Of a DNA stretch of 12,017 bases, positions 1-5,576 are shown piece by piece. Numbering within the stretch: the first letter of the stretch is position 1; every line of letters starts with the position of its first letter. Below the pieces are notes generated by a model, which was given only the letters and a program-made list of their open reading frames with translations, had not been told where the DNA came from and did not search any database. This DNA is from an uncultured Lysobacteraceae bacterium (lineage in GTDB: Bacteria; Pseudomonadota; Gammaproteobacteria; Xanthomonadales; Rhodanobacteraceae). Position numbers and translations under genes: made by a program. The stretch spans positions 1-12,017 of the forward strand of contig CAMLSI010000115.1 in NCBI GenBank assembly GCA_946482585.1. The letters are read 5' to 3'.

Positions 1-428
1 CCGACGACGCGATCGAAATTGCGCTGAATCAGCGGAAAAACCGGACTGCGTTCGAGCGCCGTCGGCGATCCCGTCAACTCGCGCAAGATCAGGCGCGTGC
101 CGTGCGGCCGCTGGTGCAGGAAGGCGTTGTGCCACTCCACCAGCCGACGCAGGCGTCCAGCCAGATCCCGCTCTTTCAGTTCCAACGCATCCAGCGACCT
201 GCCGAAAGCCTCGCAAGCCTGCGTGAGCACGCGCTCGTACAGATCCTGCTTCGTCGCGAAATGATGGAACACGTTCGCTTTGCAGACACCGGCGGCCAGC
301 GCGACCTCGTTGATCGACACCCCGTCGAAGCCGCGTTCCGCGAACAGGACTTCGGCTTCGACCAGAATCCGCGCCAGCGCCGATTTCTCGGAGTTCTCGT
401 ACGCGGATGCCAGAAGGGTTGGGACCAC
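1..428 (-). CDS. TetR/AcrR-family transcriptional regulator, C-terminus cut by window edge
   Basis: Only the first 142 codons are present; the ligand-binding C-terminal part lies beyond base 1. Residues about 16-63 form the classic TetR N-terminal DNA-binding domain: a first helix containing ARILVEAEVLFAERGFDGVS, then the helix-turn-helix INEVALAAGVCKANVFHHF, followed by the conserved F-x-x-K-x-x-L-Y. Proteins of this family are usually dimeric repressors released by a small molecule. I chose the GTG at 426-428 because a TAG stop lies in frame four codons upstream and no ATG precedes the DNA-binding domain in this frame. No Shine-Dalgarno sequence is evident. A candidate promoter and a palindromic operator lie immediately upstream, which fits autoregulation. 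The target is unknown; the nearest neighbour (mocA-like) is on the same strand and ends 211 bp upstream. The family call is secure; the start codon is less so. Confidence 0.88.
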   Translation of the reverse strand, partial: MVPTLLASAYENSEKSALARILVEAEVLFAERGFDGVSINEVALAAGVCKANVFHHFATKQDLYERVLTQACEAFGRSLDALELKERDLAGRLRRLVEWHNAFLHQRPHGTRLILRELTGSPTALERSPVFPLIQRNFDRVV

Positions 429-440
429 AGGCGACTACTG

Positions 441-450
441 ACCGATCGGT
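441..450. promoter_or_regulatory. Candidate TetR-type operator (perfect 10-bp palindrome)
   Basis: ACCGATCGGT is a perfect palindrome. With mismatches at the two flanking pairs, symmetry resumes as AC...GT at 437-438 and 453-454. It sits 12 bp upstream of the regulator start and just downstream of a candidate -10 element, where a bound repressor would block initiation. TetR regulators commonly bind such short palindromes beside their own gene. Function is inferred from position and symmetry only. Confidence 0.42.
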
Positions 451-458
451 TGGTTGGC

Positions 459-487
459 ATTATCGGGACCGTGCGCCGGCCGATGAA
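459..487 (-). promoter_or_regulatory. Candidate sigma-70 promoter for the TetR-family gene
   Basis: Read on the minus strand, TTCATC (482-487) and GATAAT (459-464) are separated by 17 bp. The -10 matches the consensus at 5 of 6 positions; the -35 is weak at 3 of 6. Transcription would begin near 452, at the edge of the palindrome at 441-450 and about 24 bases before the GTG start. The rest of the 211-bp gap (429-639) holds no gene I can support. Confidence 0.35.
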
Positions 488-639
488 TAGGACAAACGTC
501 GTATGACTTTCGGCAGGGCACCGCGGGATTTTGCCTTGAATCGTTTCCCGCGCGTCCGGAAATGACAAATTTGGCGCATGGCCGAACTCGTCCACTGTTT
601 CCGCCACGAGGACAGATCGTGCAACAGGCGTGAACGACG

Positions 640-1230
640 CTAACGCGACCGTTCGTCGGGAGCCGGCGGCAGATCGGACAGGCGATCGATATCGCGCGCC
701 AGTGCTTCGTTCGCAACGATCCGCACATCGGTCCTGCGCGTCCGCAGCAGGTCGCGTGCGCCGCGATCGCCGTCGAGCGCGGCGGCGGCCAGCCACGCGC
801 GCGGCAGCAGCGCGGGCACGCCGAACGTACCCGCATAGCCGCTCGCGACGGCGTTCCACGGTCGTTCGTGCCAGCGCGCAAGCATCGTCGTCAGGTGTGC
901 CGCATCGAGCGCAGGCTGGTCGCAGACCAAAATCAGTGCGCCGTCGCAGGCGGCGTCCAGTGCCTCGAGGCCGCAGCGCAGGGAAGCGCCCATGCCCGCC
1001 TCCGGCATCCGCGTTTCGACGCAGCGCACTGCGAGATCGGCAACGGCCGCAACCGACCCCGTTGCCGCGTGACCCACGACGACGACGAGATCCGCGGGCC
1101 GCGTCGCGAGCGCCTGACGCACGGTGCGATGCAGCAAGGTTTCGCCATCCATCACGACGAGCTGCTTGGGCCGGCCGAGACGCCGCGACGCGCCGGCCGC
1201 GAGCACGATGGCGCCGTGCCGCGGGGTCAT
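640..1230 (-). CDS. mocA: MocA-like nucleotidyltransferase (molybdenum cofactor cytidylyltransferase type)
   Basis: A 196-aa protein of the MobA/MocA NTP-transferase family, close to the usual length of about 190-200. Residues 10-24 carry the nucleotide-binding signature L-A-A-G-x-S-x-R-x-G-x-x-K-Q-L. VVVGHA (50-55), GMGASLRCGL (79-88) and LVCDQPAL (101-108) match the family blocks, with the CDQP aspartate expected to bind the metal. Family members join CTP (MocA) or GTP (MobA) to molybdopterin in the cytosol. The xdhC-like neighbour favours the MocA-type role over MobA. The start is the ATG that overlaps the upstream stop (ATGA), indicating translational coupling. Substrate choice cannot be read from sequence with certainty; a purine-catabolism nucleotidyltransferase paralogue is the main alternative. 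Confidence 0.82.
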   Translation of the reverse strand: MTPRHGAIVLAAGASRRLGRPKQLVVMDGETLLHRTVRQALATRPADLVVVVGHAATGSVAAVADLAVRCVETRMPEAGMGASLRCGLEALDAACDGALILVCDQPALDAAHLTTMLARWHERPWNAVASGYAGTFGVPALLPRAWLAAAALDGDRGARDLLRTRRTDVRIVANEALARDIDRLSDLPPAPDERSR

Positions 1231-2189
1231 GCCATTTCGCCGTGGCGCTGCAGCGCCGCGACGATCGCGAGCGCGATCGCCTCGGGCCCTTCGCCGCCCA
1301 GACGCAGACCGACCGGCGCCTGCAGGCGCGGCAACAGCCGTTCGCGCGCCGGCAGGTCGAGCTCGGCGAGCAACGCATCGCGCCGCGCGATCGGACCGAG
1401 CAGGCCGATCCACGGTATATCGCCGGCCGCGCAGTACGCGAGGAAGTCGCGATCGCGCGAATAGTGATGACTCATGACGACAGCCGCGGCGAATGCCGGT
1501 GTGTCCGGCCGCAGTGCCAGGGTGTCCAGGCCGGTGTGATGCGCGTCGGCTGCCGCGAGCGCGGCGAACCAGCGCGCGCGCGCTTCGACAACGTCGACGC
1601 GCCAGCCGAGCAGGTGCGCGAGCTGCAGCAGCGGACGCGATTCGGGGCCGGCGCCGAGCAACAGCAGGCGCCGCGGTGCGGCGAGGCGCAGCGACCAGGA
1701 TGCCGCCGCCGGCAGCGCGCTCGCCGTCCACTGCCAGTGCTGCGCGGCGTTGCCGGCCCGTCCGCTGCCGTCGGCGTGCAAGGTCAGCTGCAGCGCGTCG
1801 CCGCGATCGAGGCTGCGTAACGCGGCCAGCAGCGGCGCCGTTTCGCTCAGCGGCAGCAGCAGCAGTTCGACGACACCGCGGCAACCCGAGGCCGAGCCGA
1901 ATACGAGATCGTCGTCGCTGCGCGTGTCGAGCCGCAGGTGGCGCGCCTTGCCCGCGGCGGCGACCTCGGCCGCGGCGTGTTCGAGCTCGGCTTCGAGGCA
2001 GCCGCCCGAGAGCCAGCCGATGCGCGCGCCCTGCAACAGCAGGATCAGCGCACCGGCCTTGCGATAGGTCGATCCTTCGGTGGCGACGACGACCGCGAGC
2101 ACCGCAGTCGTCGTCAGCGGCGCGCGCAACGCGCGCAGGATGGCGCGAAGACCGCCTTCGTCACCGGCCGGGAAAGGTTCGCCGCTCAT
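1227..2189 (-). CDS. xdhC: XdhC/CoxI-family molybdenum cofactor insertion factor
   Basis: A 320-aa protein. The N-terminal XdhC_CoxI domain shows EGSTYRKAGALIL (38-50) and GWLSGGCLEAEL (58-69), the conserved SGGCLE segment. The C-terminal Rossmann domain shows LLLLGAGPESRPLLQLAHLLGW (about 175-196), VVMSHHYSRDRDFL (237-250) and IGLLGPIARRD (261-271). Known XdhC proteins bind molybdenum cofactor, promote its sulfuration and hand it to xanthine dehydrogenase-type enzymes. The stop codon overlaps the start of the mocA-like gene by four bases, so the two are almost certainly co-translated and likely act in sequence. No xanthine dehydrogenase or CO dehydrogenase subunit gene is visible in the window, so the client is unknown. 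The ATG at 2187-2189 is the first in frame before the conserved domain; its Shine-Dalgarno match is poor. Confidence 0.87.
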   Translation of the reverse strand: MSGEPFPAGDEGGLRAILRALRAPLTTTAVLAVVVATEGSTYRKAGALILLLQGARIGWLSGGCLEAELEHAAAEVAAAGKARHLRLDTRSDDDLVFGSASGCRGVVELLLLPLSETAPLLAALRSLDRGDALQLTLHADGSGRAGNAAQHWQWTASALPAAASWSLRLAAPRRLLLLGAGPESRPLLQLAHLLGWRVDVVEARARWFAALAAADAHHTGLDTLALRPDTPAFAAAVVMSHHYSRDRDFLAYCAAGDIPWIGLLGPIARRDALLAELDLPARERLLPRLQAPVGLRLGGEGPEAIALAIVAALQRHGEMA

Positions 2190-2230
2190 CGTCGTCCGTC
2201 GTTGCAGAACCGCCGCGATTCTACGCGGAC

Positions 2231-2282
2231 CCCGCGCCGGCGCCGTTCGGCCCGGCGGATCGCCGGTTCGGCCCGGCGCGGG
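2231..2282. repeat. GC-rich inverted and direct repeats in the methyltransferase-xdhC gap
   Basis: CCCGCGCCGG (2231-2240) pairs perfectly with CCGGCGCGGG (2273-2282), giving a 10-bp stem. The 32-nt loop itself contains a 13-nt direct repeat, GTTCGGCCCGGCG, at 2245-2257 and 2266-2278 (21-nt period; the second copy runs into the right arm). It follows the methyltransferase stop by two bases. No T-run follows on the minus strand, so a classical intrinsic terminator is not supported. An RNA 3'-end structure or a REP-like element is possible. Confidence 0.5.
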
Positions 2283-2284
2283 AT

Positions 2285-3022
2285 TCAGGCCGCGCGCGCG
2301 GCGACGACGACCGGGCGTGCATGACCGAACAGCGACGAAGCAGGCGGCGTCGTGATGCGCGCATCGGCGAAGCCCGCGTCGCGCAGCCGGTCGACGAGGT
2401 CGCGGCCGTAGTCGCGCTGCACGAGGACGGTGGCGCCGCGGTAACGGTCGGCGTGATACGCCAGGGGCAGGATCGCGACGCGGGCGCCGTCGCGCAGCGC
2501 GAAGCGTTCCTGCGTGCACGCGCTGTCGTGCAGCGGTACGGTGAAGATCAGGCGCCCGCCGGGCCGCAGCACGCGGTGCAGCTCGCGAAAGCCCGCGGCA
2601 TCGTCCTCGACGTGTTCGAACACTTCGCTCGACGTGCACAGGTCGAAGCTCGCATCGGCGAACGTGAGCCGCTCGACGTTCTGGCACAGCACGCCTTCCC
2701 GCGACGCACCGGGCGCGACACCGTCGAGCAGTTCGCTGGTCGTCAGCGTGGCACAGTGCCGGCGCAGGAAGGCGACGAGCGGACCGTGTGCCGACATCTC
2801 GTAGACGGCGGTCCGCGCCAGGACGGGCAGTTCCGCGCGGATCGTCGCCACCAGCGACTGCGTCACCGCGCTGGCGCCGCAGCGCGCGCAGCGCACGCCG
2901 AGTTCGTTGCGCGCCAGACGCAGCAGCCAGCCGAAACCGCAGACCGCACAGCGTTCGCGCGCGAGCCCGAGTTCGGTCGGACGCAGCGTCTGGAACAACC
3001 GTAGAACGCGCGATGTACCCAT
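2285..3022 (-). CDS. Class I SAM-dependent methyltransferase with N-terminal Cys4 knuckle
   Basis: A 245-aa protein. C25-x2-C28 and C45-x2-C48 form a zinc-ribbon-like pair ahead of the catalytic domain. The methyltransferase core is clear from residue 115: NVERLTFADASFDLCTSSEV (115-134), then FEHVEDD and the conserved HRVLRPGGRLIFTVP (149-163), as in Methyltransf_11-type proteins. The usual glycine-rich SAM loop is not seen; VYEMSAHGPLVAFLRR (73-88) occupies that place. I associate this variant with zinc-ribbon methyltransferases found near surface-polysaccharide genes, but the substrate is unknown. The C-terminal motif YHADRYRGATVLVQRDYGRD (189-208) is family-like. The gene lies 79 bp after the TBDR stop and 95 bp before xdhC, so operon membership is uncertain. 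The ATG start is the first in frame before the cysteines. Confidence 0.8.
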   Translation of the reverse strand: MGTSRVLRLFQTLRPTELGLARERCAVCGFGWLLRLARNELGVRCARCGASAVTQSLVATIRAELPVLARTAVYEMSAHGPLVAFLRRHCATLTTSELLDGVAPGASREGVLCQNVERLTFADASFDLCTSSEVFEHVEDDAAGFRELHRVLRPGGRLIFTVPLHDSACTQERFALRDGARVAILPLAYHADRYRGATVLVQRDYGRDLVDRLRDAGFADARITTPPASSLFGHARPVVVAARAA

Positions 3023-3061
3023 GAGCGGCCGTCGTCGATCGGATCAACGGCGCAGTGTAAT

Positions 3062-3082
3062 CGGCACGGCAGCCTCGTGCCG
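3062..3082 (-). terminator. Possible weak terminator hairpin after the TBDR gene
   Basis: CGGCACG (3062-3068) and CGTGCCG (3076-3082) form a 7-bp stem with a 7-nt loop, 19 bp past the TBDR stop codon. On the minus strand it is followed by ATTACACT rather than a true T-run. This is therefore a weak intrinsic terminator at best. Confidence 0.3.
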
Positions 3083-3101
3083 CGCCGATACGCCGGGCGC
3101 G

Positions 3102-5423
3102 CTACCAGGCGTAGCGCGCGACGAACTGGTAGACCGGCCCGGCCTTCTCGGTTTCGACCTCGTATTCGTCGTAATCGCGATCGATCTGGTCGTCCAGCGT
3201 GTCGAACTTGTGGAAGGTCTCGTCCTTCGACGCATTCAGCAGGTTCGTGCCGGTCAGGCGTATCGACCATTGCGTGCCGAAGCGCTTCTCGATGAAGGCT
3301 TCGAGATCGGCACCGTAGCGCGTCTCGACTTCCTCGGCGAGCAGGCGCGAATAGGCGCGGCCCTGGCGGCGATAGCTCACGCCGAAATTCGCATCGATGG
3401 CCGGCAGGTCCTGGATGAAGCCGACATTGAGCACGGAACGGGCCTGGTCGTTGAAGCGGCGTTCGCCGAGCGTGTCGTCGACGCGGCTGTCGAGCCAGGA
3501 ATAGTTGAGGAACACGCCGGTGTTCGGCAGGCCCAGCGCGGTCAGCGGCGTGGACAGGTCGAACTCGACGCCGTAGACCTCGCCGTCGCCGACGTTGGCC
3601 GCGGAGTAGACGAAGCTGTCCGGATCGAGCACGGGATAACCCGGCGTCTGCGGCGTCGCGCCCGGATGGCTTTCGAGGAATTCCTCGATCTCCTCGTCGA
3701 AGTCTTCCAGCGCGGTTTCGCTGGCCGCACCCGTGTTGGTCAGCTCGATCAGGTCTTTGACGTCGCGATAGAACAGATTGACGCCGACGACGCCGCGCTT
3801 GCCGAGGCGATGTTCGATGCCGAGATCGAGGCCCCAGGCCTTTTCGAGCGCAAGCTGCGGATTGCCGATGAAGTCGTTGTCGCCGTACTCGCCTTCGCGC
3901 AGCACCGGAAGCAGGTAGTCGAAGTTCGGCCGGCGCACGCTGCGCGCGACCGAGAGGTTCAGGCGGTCGCTGTCGCCGAGATCCCAGCGCAGATGCGCCG
4001 ACGGCAGCGGCACGCGGTAGTCCTTGTCCCAGCGAGCCCCATCGCCCTCGATGCGGCTGCGCGTCGTCTCGTAGCGCAGGCCGGTTTCCCAGACGAACGC
4101 GCCGCCTTTGCCCGACAGCATCAGGTACGGATCGAGGCGGCGCTCTTCGATGCGACTGTTTTCGAGATCGAAGTCGGTGTACGGCGGCAGCGGCTCGCCT
4201 TCGTCGCCGGTATCGACTTCGCTGGTGCGCAGGCCGAAATCGCGGCGCTTGTCGAGATAGTCGATGCCGAACTCGAGCTTCGCCGCGCCGAACGGCAGCG
4301 CATGCGATACGGTCGCGCCGTGCTCGCGGTCGCGCAGCGCGGACAACAGCAGCGTGCCTTCGTATTCGTCGAACGACGGCGGCGTGTCATCGTCGTCGTA
4401 GCCGATTTCTTCCTCGACGTTGCGCGTGTCGTCCTTCATGCGCGCGAGGTTGAACGAGACTTCGGTCTTGCCGCCGCCGGCATGCTCGACGGCATAGTCG
4501 CCCTTGATCGCAAAGTTCTGTTGCTCGATGTCGGCGACCTGGTCGTTGACCGACAGCAGATTGTTGCGCGACACGCTGGTGCGATCGTTGTATTCGACCG
4601 AGTGCTCGGTCTCGGTGCGGTCCGTGCGCACGAGCAGGCCGGTCAGCGACAGCTTGCCGGCGCCGAGCTCGCGCACGTAGGACAGATTGAACGCATCGTC
4701 CGTGCCGTCGCGCGTATCGTCCTGGTCTTCGCGATTGTCGAAATCGCCGCCGGGCTCGTCGTAGCGCAGGCTCAGCTTCGTCTTCGGGTTGTAGCGACCC
4801 TGACGGCTGGCGCCCGCGAGGATGCGGCCGCCGGCGAGTTCGCCGCTCGCGACGATGGCTGCGGTCGGCTTGATCTCGCCGTCGTCGAAGTGCGAGATGC
4901 CGGCGCGCACGTAGCCGCCGTCGAACTCGTAGGCGTCGCGCAACACGATGTTGATCGCACCCGCAACGGCGTCGCCCGAGCGGTTCGCACTCGCGCTGCG
5001 TACGATCTCGATGCGCTCGACGACTTCGGCCGGAATGCGGTCGACGAAGAACGAGCGATCGTCGCCGGCGCCCGGCACCTTCTTGCCGTTGATGAGGATC
5101 TGCGTATAGCCCGGATCGAGGCCGCGCAGACGCGCGCCATCGTATTCGAGCACGTCGGAGATGAAGCTCACGCTCGGCACGCGCTTGAGCATGTCGCCGA
5201 CCGTGCGTGGCTCGAAACGCTGGAAGTAGTCGAGGTCATAGACGAGCACGGGCGCGGTATCGTCGGTGCGATCGCGATACGTGATCTCGCCGGTGACGAG
5301 TACCTTGTCGAGTTCCGTCGCGGCAGCGGCGTCGGGCGCGGCGGCGGGGTCCGCCGTCGTGTCGGCCAAGGCCGCGGACGCCAGCGCGTTGAGCAGTGCG
5401 AGCGCGAGCAGTCGCTTCGTCAT
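3102..5423 (-). CDS. TonB-dependent outer-membrane receptor
   Basis: The chosen start gives 773 aa beginning MTKRLLALALLNALASAALA, a Sec signal peptide with probable cleavage after A20. A reading extended to an ATG at 5510 would bury this signal. AGGGG at 5433-5437 lies 9 bases before the ATG. ELDKVLVTGE (38-47) resembles a TonB box. The plug domain runs to about 165, with VGDMLKRVPSVSF, GARLRGLDPGYTQILINGK, VERIEIVRS and GDAVAGAINIVLRD. The remainder is a 22-strand-type barrel including RSVRRPNFDYL (496-506), GVNLFYRDVKDLIELT, TGTNLLN and a terminal aromatic YAW. Such receptors import ligands across the outer membrane using TonB energy. Several predicted loops are strongly acidic (about 224-243, 331-355, 571-584, 742-760). 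The divergent phytase-like lipoprotein and shared Pho-like sites suggest a phosphate-related or cation-complexed ligand; this is inference, and a siderophore remains possible. Confidence 0.92.
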   Translation of the reverse strand: MTKRLLALALLNALASAALADTTADPAAAPDAAAATELDKVLVTGEITYRDRTDDTAPVLVYDLDYFQRFEPRTVGDMLKRVPSVSFISDVLEYDGARLRGLDPGYTQILINGKKVPGAGDDRSFFVDRIPAEVVERIEIVRSASANRSGDAVAGAINIVLRDAYEFDGGYVRAGISHFDDGEIKPTAAIVASGELAGGRILAGASRQGRYNPKTKLSLRYDEPGGDFDNREDQDDTRDGTDDAFNLSYVRELGAGKLSLTGLLVRTDRTETEHSVEYNDRTSVSRNNLLSVNDQVADIEQQNFAIKGDYAVEHAGGGKTEVSFNLARMKDDTRNVEEEIGYDDDDTPPSFDEYEGTLLLSALRDREHGATVSHALPFGAAKLEFGIDYLDKRRDFGLRTSEVDTGDEGEPLPPYTDFDLENSRIEERRLDPYLMLSGKGGAFVWETGLRYETTRSRIEGDGARWDKDYRVPLPSAHLRWDLGDSDRLNLSVARSVRRPNFDYLLPVLREGEYGDNDFIGNPQLALEKAWGLDLGIEHRLGKRGVVGVNLFYRDVKDLIELTNTGAASETALEDFDEEIEEFLESHPGATPQTPGYPVLDPDSFVYSAANVGDGEVYGVEFDLSTPLTALGLPNTGVFLNYSWLDSRVDDTLGERRFNDQARSVLNVGFIQDLPAIDANFGVSYRRQGRAYSRLLAEEVETRYGADLEAFIEKRFGTQWSIRLTGTNLLNASKDETFHKFDTLDDQIDRDYDEYEVETEKAGPVYQFVARYAW

Positions 5424-5453
5424 GAGTCGGATCCCCTGGGAAAAAGATCCGGC

Positions 5454-5459
5454 TTTGTA
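5454..5459 (-). promoter_or_regulatory. Candidate -10 element for the TBDR gene
   Basis: TACAAA on the minus strand matches 4 of 6 consensus positions. It lies 21 bp downstream of the Pho-like pair at 5481-5498 and about 30 bp upstream of the start codon. No -35 is recognisable at the normal distance, as expected if an activator is required. The spacing is one 11-bp repeat longer than in classical PhoB promoters. Confidence 0.22.
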
Positions 5460-5480
5460 GTGCGCACGCATGGCGCGGCG

Positions 5481-5498
5481 ATGACACTGTCGTGTCAG
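5481..5498 (-). promoter_or_regulatory. Pho-box-like repeat pair facing the TBDR gene
   Basis: The minus strand reads CTGACAC-GACA-GTGTCAT. The PhoB consensus is two CTGTCAT-type heptamers separated by 4 bp. The first heptamer matches 5 of 7 positions (6 of 7 if the common CTGTCAC form is allowed) and the second 6 of 7, with exact 7-4-7 geometry. The same bases also form an inverted repeat, TGACAC-N4-GTGTCA (5482-5497), so a dimeric repressor site is an alternative. A site here would place the receptor under phosphate-starvation control. Confidence 0.42.
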
Positions 5499-5503
5499 CA
5501 GCC

Positions 5504-5532
5504 CTGTCATTCCATCGCCAAAATCCCGTCAC
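5504..5532 (+). promoter_or_regulatory. Pho-box-like heptamer array facing the phytase-like gene
   Basis: CTGTCAT at 5504-5510 is a perfect heptamer. In 11-bp steps it is followed by a poor TCGCCAA (5515-5521) and a good CCGTCAC (5526-5532). The last heptamer lies exactly 10 bp before TACAAG (5543-5548), the spacing seen between a Pho box and the -10 in classical PhoB-activated promoters such as phoA. The weak middle repeat lowers confidence. Confidence 0.38.
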
Positions 5533-5542
5533 CTGCCGTTGC

Positions 5543-5548
5543 TACAAG
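5543..5548 (+). promoter_or_regulatory. Candidate -10 element for the phytase-like gene
   Basis: TACAAG is a weak -10 match, 28 bp upstream of the ATG at 5577. It is supported mainly by its 10-bp distance from the heptamer at 5526-5532. No separate -35 hexamer is visible. Confidence 0.25.
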
Positions 5549-5576
5549 CGCGGTCTTTTCGATCGGGGAAAACCGG

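Noticed and set aside
1..460. A frameshift joining the ATG at 458-460 to the TetR-type frame
   Set aside because: The ATG is out of frame, but the correct frame has its own GTG at 426-428 that leaves the full DNA-binding domain intact, so no frameshift is needed.
640..1820. Overlapping long frames on both strands across the mocA/xdhC region
   Set aside because: They are Arg/Ala-rich with no conserved motif, and the minus-strand mocA and xdhC frames explain the codon structure.
5424..5510. N-terminal extension of the TBDR to an ATG at 5510
   Set aside because: It would put 29 residues ahead of a well-formed signal peptide and would overlap the candidate promoter. The ATG at 5423 has a usable ribosome binding site.
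2907..5576. Long plus-strand frame through the TBDR gene, continuous with the phytase-like frame
   Set aside because: It is antisense to a clear TBDR with signal peptide, TonB box and barrel motifs. The lipoprotein signal peptide beginning at 5577 shows where the real plus-strand gene starts.
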